Source: Sporothrix humicola (Eukaryota > Ascomycota > Sordariomycetes > Ophiostomatales > Ophiostomataceae). From it: a stretch of DNA of 64,000 nt. Below the pieces are notes generated by a model. That model was not told the origin of the DNA and ran no database searches. It saw only the letters and a program-made list of their open reading frames with translations. Position numbers and translations under genes: made by a program. Numbering within the stretch: position 1 is the stretch's first letter; every line of letters starts with the position of its first letter. The stretch lies in the NCBI GenBank assembly GCA_021396245.1, contig WNYE01000019.1, forward strand, positions 310,001 to 374,000, in the 5' to 3' direction. This document shows, one piece after another, positions 10,416 through 21,800 of this stretch.

Positions 10416-11369
10416 TTAAGACTGCGCCTCTTCTGCGGCCACTGCTGACAACGGCCGGCTCGTATTCCGGTCCATTGGTGTCAGCTCGGCGCCCTGGCCA
10501 CTTGGTGCCCGCTTCCGGCCGGACAAGAACTTGTTTGAAGCGTCGGCTCCGTTCTCGGCCGTGTGGTCGCCGCCAAACTTGGAGAAGAAGGCGCCGCGTT
10601 TGCGGATAAAGTTGGAGGCGACACCGCCAGCGGTGGTTGGTGCTGATGTCGTCGAGGTCGAGTTGTTGGCTTGCCGTCCGTCATCGAGGCCGACATCCTC
10701 GAAACCCTCATCGGCAGGAGGGAAACGCTGCTCCTGGGCTAGCCGAGACTGCCGCACACTGCCGTTGCTGCCATTTGTCGGTTTCCGGAACGTCGACGAG
10801 TCTAGACTCTGACGCCCGACACCGTTGCCCCACTCCGACGAGGCCACGACGGGTGACCTGGCCGAGATATCAAAGGACCGGCGGTACGAGTCGAACGATT
10901 CGCGCGATATGGAAAAGGGCTCGATATCGCCCAAGCTGCTGCGGCCAGCGCCTGTCGGGCTGCTGCCGTCTGTCGATGTGCGGGAGAGCGAAGAAAGGGA
11001 GGTGATGTAGGTGCGGCGGTGGCCGGTGCCGTTGGCCGAGGCAGATGTCGACCAGAAAGCGTCGCGTTCCGAGGTTGGCGAGGGCGGAAGATAGACGCCG
11101 CTGTCGTTGACGACTACAACGGCCAGTTAGTAAGACGAAACGTAGCTGTTCTGCTTCTTTGTAGTCTTCCTGCACTCACCACTCATTTTGTAGTCGCCTG
11201 TATCCTGACTGCGCCGGCTGCGCATACTTGTCGACGAAGAGGCCATGGACCCGATGGTGTCGACACGCTCAAAGGACGGCACCTTGGGCAAATCTGCCCC
11301 GGACGAGTCGGGGCGCAAAGTCGACTCGTCGGCGGCCGTACGCCGCGCAAAGGGATTGCGAATTGGCAT
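10416..11369 (-). CDS. Conserved fungal Ser-rich protein of unknown function, join(10416..11113, 11180..11369) complement
   Basis: A two-exon gene for a 295-residue protein. Exon 1 (11369-11180) encodes MPIRNPFARR, a PSFERVDTIGSMAS block and RRSQDTGDYKMS. A 66-nt intron (11179-11114) with a GTGAGT donor, TTACTAAC branch site and GTAG acceptor follows. Exon 2 resumes with VVNDSGVYLPPSPTSERD, which joins in frame and reads as protein across the junction. The most ordered-looking block is FSISRESFDSYRRSFDIS (about residues 130-147). The rest is Ser/Asn/Gly-rich and probably disordered, ending with IRKRGAFFSKFG and a Ser/Arg-rich tail. Similar proteins occur widely in filamentous fungi as I remember them, but no domain or function is known to me. 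There is no signal peptide or membrane segment, so a cytosolic or nuclear phospho-regulated protein is possible. Confidence 0.82.
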
Positions 11370-13368
11370 TGTGTTGGTTGAGGATGGATCAAGGGATGTC
11401 GATATTGAGAAGTGTCAGATGTCAAATGTCAAAGATCGGATGTCGACGGAATGTTTAAGTGCGATTCGGAAGGGCTGGAAGAAGCGAATATGCGACGAGG
11501 TGGACTAAAGATAAATTATAAAGGAAAGAATGGAAAGAGAGGCCCCCTCAAAAAAAGAATGACTGGAGATCCCTCTTATGAATATGACCTGACGAGACGC
11601 ATTGGTGTCTGGGGTATGTCTGGTTGTGGAAATCGGGAATTCCTCATACCTCATCGTTCTCAGTGGGTTATTACTTAGTATTACTAGTTGCGGGAAGTGG
11701 CACGGACTTGGGCGAGCCCTGGGCGCCGACGGGTCCCACCGACGTCAGACGACAGGGAAGGAGCGACAAAAAGAGGGGCACGCCCAGTTGCCGAAAGAGG
11801 GAAACTGCGACTCGAGCGGACTTTTGCTTCACAAGTGTGTGTATGTGTGCTAGAAAAACGAGATTTTCGGGCCTAAAATCATTAACAAAGCCGCCGGCCA
11901 GACGCTGGCCCGTCGCCTGTCAAGATTTTTGCATTCTTTTTGCACACTCTTGGGCGCAAACTTGCACAAAACATGCACACAGCCTCTGAAGTTTAAGGTG
12001 GTGTGGAATCGCTTAGTCCAAGTCCAGAGAGGGAAGGGCAAAGGAGGAGTTCTCCCGTCCGACAATCGCACCTTCTTGTTGATCACTGCAGACGAAACAG
12101 GGCCAGCAACGTAATCGACGATTCGCTGTTGGGTCCTTGCAAAGGAAGGAGTGTCCCGGTTGCTGTACACGATCGTGTACCATCACAATGTCTCGATGTA
12201 GGAAGGCGCTGTTGATGTCCTCCTTCCCATCACACCAACTGTGTAAGTCAAGGAAGTTGTAACCCGCCCGACATGGGAGCGATCATCGTCATTGCCACAT
12301 TGTACTCTGAAATGGATAAATTGTGTTGGATGCACCTGCCCATCAACAAGCACATTCCAGTTGGTAAACAGCGGAAGGAGCGCACTAGATTTGCCTTTGA
12401 ACGGCACTTCAGCAACGAACATCTCCGAGATTCTCATGTTTGTCTTCAGTCATATTTCAATCAAGCCACGCACGTTGCACGCCACGAGACATGATAACGC
12501 TCGTGCCCTGTGATTGATGTCTCTGTGCGCCTGTTTCTGGTTCTGTTTCTCTTCTTGACCTGGCTGAAACGGCGCCGAGTCAAACAGCCCTGAGAAAGAA
12601 AACGAAGGGGAAACATGTTTCTCTCTTCACCCACTTCCCAGCCAATGGCATCACCGGCGCTTTCTTGCATACAATGAGGGACAGTTGAGCCCCTCCAAAA
12701 ATCAGTCCCAACCAATGTCTTCCTTTTCGACCGCATAATGAGATGTGATGAGATGAGGATGGTGGGATGGAGACGGCGTGGAAAAACCACAAATGTTTCC
12801 TCTTGGACGTCTATTTGTTGGTATTTCATGATAGCGCATGACGATATAAGCGTTGGTTCCAGGAACAGGGACGTCAAGACGGGACAGGGACAAGTCAAAA
12901 AGATGAAGAAAAGACAGAAAAAGAGGCTCTTTTTTGGCTGGCGCTTGTAGCCTCATGCAAAGTGTAAGCCCAGCGCACTTTCAGCGCCTGTCAACGCCGT
13001 CATAGGCTTGATGGGGCGGGCAGGTACAGGTGGGGCAAAGGCGGTGAGCACCAAAAGGCTGGGGAAAGCGGCATAAAAAAAGAATTTAAAATGGAATTTT
13101 CGAAAAAAAAGAGAAAAATGTTGGAGGCGGAAGGCACGGTGGATGGCGGCTGGAGAAAGAGGATCCTCTTTTTCTCTGAACCAGAAGCAGAAGGCACGCT
13201 CACTGTTGCTACTGCTACTTGAGCTCCGATCAGCCCATTTTGCAGAAAACTTTTCTTTCTTTTGTTATTCTTTTGTTCACCAGTTTTCTGTCTTTCTTCC
13301 CCAACAACATTGATTATCGTCTACATCTCATCTTCTCTACCCAATTGTTGAAAAGCTCGACCGATCTA
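11370..13368. other. Divergent intergenic region, unknown gene / ofd1-like gene
   Basis: A 2.0-kb promoter region between two divergent genes. The 140 bases before 13369 are T/C-rich, as in a fungal leader. Open frames such as 12461-12898 (minus) and 11850-12170 (minus) show no recognisable features. Confidence 0.55.
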
Positions 13369-15461
13369 ATGCCCGCCTCGACAAAGAGAAAGGCAGACGC
13401 GCCTCTGGGCAAAACGTCTGCCAAGCGCGTCAAGAAAGGTGAGTTTGCTTGATATTGTGACCTGATAGCTCAATGTCGTTTTTAAACACAGCTAACACCC
13501 ATATAGCCATCTCGCCCGAGGTCGCTAAGGAACGCTTCCGCAAGGGCCTTTTCGATTCGTCCGTCCTCGACAGCTACACCGCCGAATATGCTTCTTCCTC
13601 GCCCTACAAACACGCCGTGATCAATGGCCTCGTCGACGATGCACTCCTGCGCTCTGTGCGCGACGAGATTCGCGAAAACGTCTCGTTTACGCCCAAGGAG
13701 ACCGACATCTACAAGATCCACCAGTCGGGCGACCTGGCCAACCTCGACGGTCTCGAGGACGAAGCTCTGGCCAAGCTGCCTTCCATGCTGGCCCTGCGCG
13801 ATGCTCTCTACTCGGAGTCGTTCCGCAACTACGTCTCGCACATCACCGGCTGTGGCCCGCTGAGTGGCCGCAAGACCGACATGGCCATCAATGTGTATAC
13901 CCCCGGCTGCTACCTGCTGTGCCACGACGACGTCATTGGCAGCCGGAAAGTCAGCTACATTCTGTACCTGACAGACCCGGACATCCCATGGAAGGCCGAG
14001 TGGGGCGGTGCTCTGCGGCTGTTCCCCGTGTCCGAGAAGACGGGCGAGAACGGCGAGGTGGCCAAGACACCCGGCCCGGACCCCGTCAAGATTATCCCGC
14101 CTGCCTGGAACCAGCTGAGCTTCTTTGCTGTGCAGCCGGGCGAGAGCTTCCACGATGTCGAGGAGGTGTACCACGCGCCGACGCCGGAAGAGCTCGAGGC
14201 CAATGGCGGCCGCGTGCGCATGGCCATCAGCGGCTGGTTCCACATCCCGCAACCTGGCGAGGACGGCTTTGTGCAGGGCGCTGAGGAGGCACAGCTCAAG
14301 AACAGCGGCCTGATGCAGCTGCAGGGCAACCCGGACCAGCACGACCGGCCGCAGACCAAGACGGTCGTTGTGGGTGGCGACGCTGCCAATGGCGAGAGCC
14401 AGGAGAGCCGCACGAGCCAAGAGTTCAACGAGTCGGATCTCGAGTTCTTGCTGCAGTACCTGGCGCCGTCGTACCTGACGCCCGACACACTCCAGGGGAT
14501 TGCCGAGCACTTTGACGAGAACTCGAGCATTACGCTGCCGTCGATTCTCAAGGCCAGCTTTGCCCAGCGCCTGCGCGAGGACATTGAGAAGCGGGAGAAG
14601 GAGGCTGCTGAAACCAAGGCTGACGGAAAGGACGGAAAGGACTGGCAGGTGGCCCGCCCGCCGCACAAGCACCGCTTCCTGTACCTTCAGCAGGGCGATG
14701 CGCCAAAGGACTCGCCGTGGTACGAGCTGCTGGATGTGCTGCTGCCGAGTATGCAGTTCCGCACATGGCTGGAGATGGCCACAAGCACAACAGTGTCGTC
14801 GTTTGACCTGACCGCCCGCCGCTTCCGGCACGGCAAAGACTACACTCTGGCAACGGGCCACGACGGCGAGGCACGGCTGGAGTTGAACCTGGGTCTGACA
14901 CCTACACAAGGCTGGGGTGACGACGACGGCGAGGATGATGACGAAGAGGAAGAAGAGGAGGAGGAGCAGGAAGAGGAGGTGAACGGCAAAGGCAAGGGCA
15001 AGGGCAAGGCCAAGGAGGAGAAGAAGGAGAAGAAGGACAAGAAGGCCAACGACCACAAGAACGGCGACAAGAAGGACGCCAAGGAGGAGCAAGACCCTGA
15101 AGAAGCCGAAGTCGGCGGCCACGAGGTGTACATGGCAGGCGACGACGATGCAAACGATGACGCAGCCATCTATCGGTCGAGCAACGACGACGACAACATT
15201 CTGTTCTTCCAGGCCGCGGCGTGGAACAAAATGACGATTGTGCTGCGCGACAGCGGAACTCTGCGCTTTGTCAAGTACATCAACCGCAAGGCGCCAGGCG
15301 ACCGCTGGGACGTGTCTGCCACCTTTGAGATTGTGGAGGAAGAGGGCGACGACGAGGATGACGACAACGAAAACGGCGGTCCGAGCGAAAAGCCGCTGGG
15401 CGAGTCGTCCGAGGAGGAGTTCAACGGCTTCTCGAGCAGCGACGACTCTGACTCGGATTAG
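13369..15461 (+). CDS. ofd1: Prolyl 3,4-dihydroxylase Ofd1/Tpa1 family, join(13369..13438, 13507..15461)
   Basis: A 674-residue Fe(II)/2-oxoglutarate dioxygenase. Relatives hydroxylate a proline of ribosomal protein uS12 (Rps23), affect translation termination and, in fission yeast, control the sterol/oxygen factor Sre1. The catalytic domain shows the iron-binding HxD (YLLCHDD, H163 and D165), a distal His in SFHDVEEV (about H239) and a 2OG-binding Arg in RMAISGWFH (about R261). The second, non-catalytic domain ends with FVKYINRKAPGDRWDVSATF. It carries a long Glu/Asp then Lys-rich insert (about residues 470-545). Exon 1 encodes only the N-tail with a bipartite nuclear-signal-like sequence (KRKAD and KRVKK). 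The 68-nt intron (13439-13506) has a GTGAGT donor, CTAAC branch site and ATAG acceptor. An in-frame ATG at 13473 lies inside the intron. The gene converges on rpe1. Confidence 0.95.
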
Positions 15462-15647
15462 GAGACTTGAGGGACCATGTTGTACAAAAATAGATAGCCA
15501 TTGATTTAATAATGAGACACGACAAATTTACTGCATTATGCACAATACTTTGAACCTCTGTCCCATGCAAACTATAATATATTCACCAAATCACCGTGAC
15601 TCCATGTACCTATATGCTTTTCATAATTCTTTCACCGTTGCACCACC

Positions 15648-16406
15648 CTACTTTCTCCGTGCGTTGACGGCCTCGCGCAGCTTGGAGATGACGTCCGCCG
15701 GGTCCTTGGCGCCAAACACGGCCGAGCCGGCCACAATAACGTTCGCACCCGCCTCGGCAGCCACGTCGATCGTGCTGGGGCCCAGACCGCCGTCCACCTC
15801 AATGTTGAGCTCGGGGTACCGCTGCCGCAAAGCCTGGACTTTGGGCATCTGGTCCGCCATGAATTTCTGGCCACCAAAACCGGGCTCCACCGTCATCACC
15901 AGCACCATGTCCGGCCGCTCGACCTCGTCGACCGCCTCGACCAGCTCGTACAGCACGTCGACGGGTGTGGCCGGCTTGATGGCCACGCCGGCCTGCAGGC
16001 CCAGAGAGTGGATATAGCGGATCAGCTCGCGAGGCGATGTCTTGAGCTCCGACTGGGCGGCGGGCGTCTCGGCGGCGGTCGAGAAGGCGGCCTCGTAGTG
16101 GAAGCAGTACAGGTTGGCGCCGGCGTCCTTGAACTCCTTGACCCAGCGCTTGGGCTCGGCAATCATCATGTGACAGTCAAAGGTGCCGCGGCCGAGGGGC
16201 GTGTTGGTGTCGGCCGGGTTGGCGACGTGGGAGCGGATCTTGGCGACGACGGGCGGACCAAAGGTGATGTTGGGGACAAAGTGGCCGTCCATGATGTCGA
16301 CGTGCAGCCAGTCGGCGCCCTGGTCCATTGTTTTGGCGCAATCATGGCCGAGGGCGGCGAAGTCGGCCGAGAGAATCGAGGGGGCGATGATGGCGGGGGG
16401 AGCCAT
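15648..16406 (-). CDS. rpe1: Ribulose-5-phosphate 3-epimerase
   Basis: This 252-residue enzyme interconverts ribulose-5-phosphate and xylulose-5-phosphate in the non-oxidative pentose phosphate pathway (cytosol). Family signatures of the TIM barrel are all present. They are APSILSADF (residues 8-16), HVDIMDGHFVPNITFG (35-50), DCHMMIAEP (77-85), VEPGFGGQKF (173-182) and EVDGGLGP (203-210). The metal and catalytic residues H35, D37, H79 and D205 are intact. The start at 16406-16404 is the ATG immediately before the conserved PSILSADF region. The same frame extends upstream, but that extension is leader-like sequence and is not used. There is no intron. The gene is divergent from the DUF4243 gene across a 700-base shared region and convergent with the ofd1-like gene (186-base gap). 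Confidence 0.97.
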   Translation of the reverse strand: MAPPAIIAPSILSADFAALGHDCAKTMDQGADWLHVDIMDGHFVPNITFGPPVVAKIRSHVANPADTNTPLGRGTFDCHMMIAEPKRWVKEFKDAGANLYCFHYEAAFSTAAETPAAQSELKTSPRELIRYIHSLGLQAGVAIKPATPVDVLYELVEAVDEVERPDMVLVMTVEPGFGGQKFMADQMPKVQALRQRYPELNIEVDGGLGPSTIDVAAEAGANVIVAGSAVFGAKDPADVISKLREAVNARRK

Positions 16407-17106
16407 TGTGAACTTGATTAAGCTGGTGAGGATGGGAAGTTGTTGGTAGAAGCTGTATTGTGTTGAGATAAAGCGAATTGGACGGACAGATAGTCGTTCG
16501 TCGTTTTGGAGTGTGTTGTTGAAGCTGAAGAAAAATGTAGAGGATTTCGGGTTTGAGGTTTTAAAGGTGATGTTTCGGAGCTCTAAAGCATAGCGGGGCA
16601 CGCCTGCCGTCACGCACTGTCAGCGACTTTTTAGCGGGGTCTGGTGGCCGGATGCGCCTTCCTCGAGTCGCGGTACACGGCCACCAGATCGAGTCGAACC
16701 AGCGCCAACCATTTAGAGCAAGAGCAGTTTCATTAAAAAATAATCAATCAAATCAATTGTGTCGCAGTTGCAATAAGGCTACGCTAATAATTTCACAAGG
16801 CAAGAGCGAGTTGCGGCCGTTCCCAACGGGCAGGGCAGCTCTTTCTCTTACACAGACAAAAAAGCGGGGCCGCTACTGTCAACTGCTTTTTTGGGGTCAC
16901 GTCACTTTTGGACTCCTTTCCCAACAGAACGAAGAGCGAAAACCACCAACATAAGCTCGGACTTTCGACGTCTTCGAGGTCCGCCTGATCGAGGAGGCTT
17001 CTTTATTTTGTCGTGTTTCTGCAAAGTCTTCAATTTCTGAAAGACAATCTTGTCTCTCAGCATTTCCTCTTCATTTTCCCAACGACAACTCCCCCCAACC
17101 TCCATA
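16407..17106. promoter_or_regulatory. Shared divergent promoter region rpe1 / DUF4243 gene
   Basis: This is a 700-base region from which rpe1 (minus) and the questin-oxidase-like gene (plus) diverge. It contains several GCGGGG words (16593-16598, 16634-16639 and 16864-16869), one within an exact copy of TTTAGCGGGG (16630-16639). Both genes have pyrimidine-rich leaders next to their ATG on their own coding strand. A carbon-source-responsive element is possible but untested. Confidence 0.5.
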
Positions 17107-18608
17107 ATGTCTTTTCTCTCCTCGATTCCGCTGGTCGGACGACTTATCGACGCCATAACTGGCGCCTCATCGATTCCAGCTGCCCGTCGACTGCAGTCTG
17201 CACCTGTTCATGCCGTCGAAACCAACCCCGAGAAACGTCCACGGACGCTCAAGCACCTCCTGCGCGGCAACCACGTCAACCACGCCCTCATGTACGGCGA
17301 CGACAATGGCCGCCACAACCACATGGCCCACGCCCTCTGCTCGGCTTATCTGCTGGGCGCGACCCCCGAGCAGCTCAACCAGATCTACGATGCGTACGCG
17401 CCAAAACTCGTCGCATGGCAGCCGTCCCCCGCCGAGATCGCCGACGTCGACTGGCGCGACTACTTGGGCGACCCGGCCTACCAGCGCGCCTACGTCGACT
17501 TTTTCGAGGACGTGCTGGCCGAGCACAAGGTGGCGTACAACTGGCGGACGGTCGTGGAGGCGTATATTCTGGGCCAGGGGCGGCCGCAGGGCGACGAGGA
17601 CACGGTCGAGGTGGACGGCGACCAAGTGGCGCCGATTTTCAGCTCCAGAGTGAACCCACAGCAAGGAGACGGGGATATTGGAGGGGATGGTGATGTGGCC
17701 GGCGAAACCGACAAGCACCTGCTTCTCAACAGCCTGTTTTGCGGCCTCAGCCACCCGATCATCCACCTAGCGTACGCCTACGAAATGGACAGCCGCGTGC
17801 TTGCCATGGAGGCGCTGGCCATGACTGCCGTGACCTACAATGCCGACTATGCCAAAAAGTACCCCTTTGGGCGGCTGCCGACGGCCGACGACGTGCCTGA
17901 CGCTCTTCGCGGCTTGTCGCTGCAGCAGCTCGTCGACCGCATCGCGAAGGACAAGCGCTTCGACGCCGTGGCCCCGGGCAGCCGTATCGAGTCGCTGATC
18001 CTGGAGCCGCCGTCGCAAGAAGTCCAGACAGCGCTGCTCGAGTACTGGCACGCCTGGGACCTGACACGAGGGACCGAAAACAACGACGGATCCGACAAGT
18101 ACAAGAACGAGCTCACGCCGCGGGTGCGTGAATCCCAGGACGTCTCGGTGGTCATGCTCATTGCATCGGTCAAGCCGGGCACGCACGCCTACAATTTCTT
18201 TGTCTGCCACGCGCTGACGTCAAGCCACGCGGTCCGTGTGCTTTTGCCCGAAATTCCCGCGGCACTGCACGTGTCCGTTCTGCAGCAGTGGTGGCTGTTT
18301 ACACTGGCCGCGTACGTGGCAGTCGGCCGGCCCGTCGTGGACCCGGACAATGTGCCGTCCGACTACCGCAAGACCAAGGGATGGACTTATGTCGAGCAGC
18401 AGGCAGTCTCGTCGCGGTGGAGCACCGACGAGCACTATATTAAGAGTAGGCCACCCCTCACCCAGTATTTGTTCCATTATTATTCCCTACTAACAAATAA
18501 GCTCTCCGTGCACTCAAGGATGCTGCCCGGACATGGGGCGATATCCAGGACCGCTATCTGAACGCGGCCGTGTGGTTTGCCGACGACTTTGAGGGATGGG
18601 TGCGTTAA
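17107..18608 (+). CDS. Questin oxidase-like protein (DUF4243 / AflY-like), join(17107..18445, 18502..18608)
   Basis: A 481-residue protein of the questin-oxidase-like family (PF14027). Members include GedK in geodin and AflY in aflatoxin synthesis, where Baeyer-Villiger-type ring opening is proposed; many members in fungi lie outside clusters and have unknown roles. The N-terminal His-rich signature NHVNHALMYGDDNGRHNHMAHA (split here by residues 56-76) followed by YLLGATPEQL is diagnostic. So are the C-terminal HALTSSHAVRVLLPEIP and ALKDAARTWGD elements. The 56-nt intron (18446-18501) has a GTAGGC donor, CTACTAAC branch site and AAG acceptor. The join gives HYIKTLRALKD and ends in DDFEGWVR. 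No secondary-metabolite genes are nearby, so the substrate is unknown. An acidic Gly-rich loop (about residues 165-205) is poorly conserved-looking. Confidence 0.87.
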
Positions 18609-18869
18609 ACCGGCAGTTTATGTGTTTATGAGTACGGTATACGGCTTTATTATTCAAGCATCTTTATAAGACATTTGCATAATGTCTATGGCGTTTCACC
18701 TCATGGAGTCAGGCATATTGGAACACTGAAATAATATTCATAGCGAAAGGGGCTTCCCCATCATAAAAGTATCATTAATATAAAATACCCCAGACACCCA
18801 TTGCTCTTTTTTATTCGTCATCGTATCCTGCAGGAGTACTCCTCGTACTCGGGTTGTTGGCAGCACCGT

Positions 18870-21800
18870 CTACTTCTTAACAAGCCGGTACTTGCCGCCG
18901 ACAACCTCGAGTTCGCCGTCCGCCACCTTCTCACCCAAAAACTCCTGCAGCTCTTCGTTGCTCCAGGGGAAACCCTCTGCCATGAGCATCTTCATCATCA
19001 TGGCAATCTGTGCCAGCGGCATCGACACGGCGCTGTTGGTAAGCATGCCCACAATGAACTGCCAATAAACCGTCCGCTGGGCTTCGTCGGCGCGCGCCTC
19101 GCGTTTGCTTTTGGTAGGGGCTGCTGCTGCTGCTGCCGCAGGAGCAGCGGCCGCCGTAGATCCAGATTCGGTGGATTCTGCGGCCTCGGCAGCCTTTTTA
19201 TTTTCTGCATCTTCTCTGGCTAACTCGCGTTGCAGCTCGGCCTTGGCCCGCTCCACGTCCTCGATCACAGTGTACCGTTCCGGGTCGCGGCGGTCCTGCA
19301 TCAAAACGCCCTTACTTGCCCAGAATTCGAGCGCTGACGCAATCAGGTCGTCGTCCATCTGGAGCATCTCGTAGAGCTGTGGCACGGTCCGGCTGACCGG
19401 CGGTGTCCGCACTAGACGCTCAGTCTCGGGCGAGTCGTCCTGGAAGGCATAGATGACGGTGGCCTCGTATGTTTTGCACTCCACTTGCACCGTGCGGTCG
19501 TCAAGCTCGAGATCGACCGTCGCTTGGCCCAGCTGGTTGAGCCACGCGAGTTTGCGGCCAGACTTGTTGGCCTCGTAGAACGAGTCGAACATCTTCTGTG
19601 TGTCCGCCACAGGGCGCGGCAACAAGAAGTGCTCTGGACCTAGCCCAGGCCAGTACAGCCGCGACAAGATCTTGGCCTGGTACCCCATGTCGGGAACGGG
19701 AGCACCACTGCTGGTCTCGGCCAAATTGTTCTCCTTGTTAAGGCGCATGAGATGCTCCACTACTTCATCGAAGCGGCCCGAGTCCTGGATATCGCGGATC
19801 ATGACCTCGCAGCTCTGCAGTGAGCTTTCACCAAAGCGCTTCTTGAGCAGGTTGAGCACCTTGACTTCCTTGGCAAACGAGTCCTGGGGCGAAAGCAGCC
19901 GCTCGGCAATAATGTTCTGGAACTCTTTGGTAAAGGCCTCGCGCGAGCCCAGGGCACTAATCAATGTACCAATAACATCCTCAGACTTGGGACGGCGGTA
20001 GTTGGTGCCAGCATCAATGGGATCGGGCACCCAGTCCATATCGTTCCAGTCGAGCTCTTCTTCATCAACGTGGCGGCGGCGCTGTTGCGATGGGTCGTTG
20101 AGAATGCCGGCAAGCTCGACAAGCTTGGCCTTGTCCACAAGAGGGCCTGTAGCCGCGCCCGAGGTAGACGTTGTCGACCGCATGCGAGACCGTTCAATTC
20201 GGCAAGCGGCTGTCATATTGGTGGCATACATGCTCTCCGGATCAGCCAACAGACCGTCGACCACGATCCGCACGGCATCTTCGCGCTGGCACAGGTAGAA
20301 TTGCAATGGCCCCACGGCAGCGCTGAGCAGCACGTTCGACGGGTCAAGGGCATGGAAAGTACGGATCATTGCCACATAGACCTGCAGAATCTCGAGTGTC
20401 GAGCAAGCTGGGTGGAGTAGGCGCTTCCGTAGTGCCGAGCTGAATGTCGAGACCAGCTGCGAACGACGTTGTGGTGTAGTGACGCTGATGCGTAGATCCT
20501 CAAGGCCTGAACGGCTCTGTGGCCAATGCAGGACAATATCAAACAGCTCCGTCATACGAAGGGCAGACAAGCGGCCAAGAGCCACTTCCTTCCACTTGTT
20601 CACGTCCGACAGAGAGACAGCTTCACGTGAGGCACTGGACTCACTGGCGCCGATATTACCCAGTACCTCATGAGCCAGGCGTGCGAAATGGTTCTCGACC
20701 CAGCTGTTCAGGACGCCGATGCAGGCTGAGGGAGCATTGGGGCCTTTCGACTGTCGTTGACTAGCACGTGTTGGTGTCCCAGAGCTCGCTCCGAAGCTAG
20801 CTGAGAAGCTCGACGACAACATGCCGCTCCGGTCTCCGCCCGGTAAAGCTGCTTCTACATCCGTCAAGCTCCAGCTGCCGGCAAAGGAGAGCTGGATAAA
20901 TTCAAGCATCTTCCCATCCATGATCTCCGCAAACAGGATCTGGAAATTCTCGCCGGCAAGGCCAACATTGTACAGAGACACGAGGATCTCGTGCATCTGT
21001 TGCCGCATGAGCTGGACGCGGCTATCATCTTCGGCTGGTGGACGCGGCGTTGCAGCCGCCGCAGATGACGGCTTCTTTTGTTTTGGTGCAGGCGAAATAG
21101 GTGCTCCCTGGGCACTTCGCCTTCTGAATGGTGTGCTGTTAGGTGTGGCCGTACTTGTTGATGTATTTACGTCATCTGGCTTGGGCGGATCAAATCCAAG
21201 AATGACGCTTGCAAAACGGGTAAAGACAATCCGGAGGGAGACGACAAGCCCCTCCGGCGTCGAGTTGGCCACAAGGGCGTTTACGTCCTGCCGAAAACGA
21301 GACACAACGGCATCCGACGTGGGTAGTGGCGGTGGACCATCATTGTCGCTGTCATCGCCACTAGGTTCCTCGACGGCTGGTAGACCTCGCGCAATCAGTA
21401 TCAGTCCATAGGAATAGAGGCGAAACGCGGCCTCCAACGTCCGGACGCTATTGACAACGACATTCATATGGTGGTCATAGTACCGGATATCACCCGGAAC
21501 CACGGACGCCGGAGCTTCGCCGGCACAGGCCGAGAGCATGGGCAACACGTGATGCGCATAGTGGCGACGGACTTGGTGGGTGTGCCATGCCAAGACGTCC
21601 TCAACGTGTGCAGCGCGTGGAAGGATAATTCTGGCATACAAAACGAGGCGGAGAGCTTCTTGAAACTCGCTCTCAGTAGCAGCATCCTTTGGCGAAAGCA
21701 GCTGCGACTCAGAGGCCAGGGTTCCAAAGGAGTCCTCAATGGCTACTGATGTGGGCAGGGCAATGCGGGCAGTAACCACATGCCATGCACGGTCGAAGCG

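Noticed and set aside
13482..15122. 546-codon open frame on the minus strand
   Set aside because: It lies antisense to the ofd1-like gene, is Leu/Val/Ala-rich and arises from GC-biased codon third positions; the sense frame has clear family motifs.
16650..16730. Possible tRNA T-arm (GGTTCGACTC on the minus strand)
   Set aside because: Flanking bases do not pair into a T stem or acceptor stem, and no D or anticodon arm could be found.
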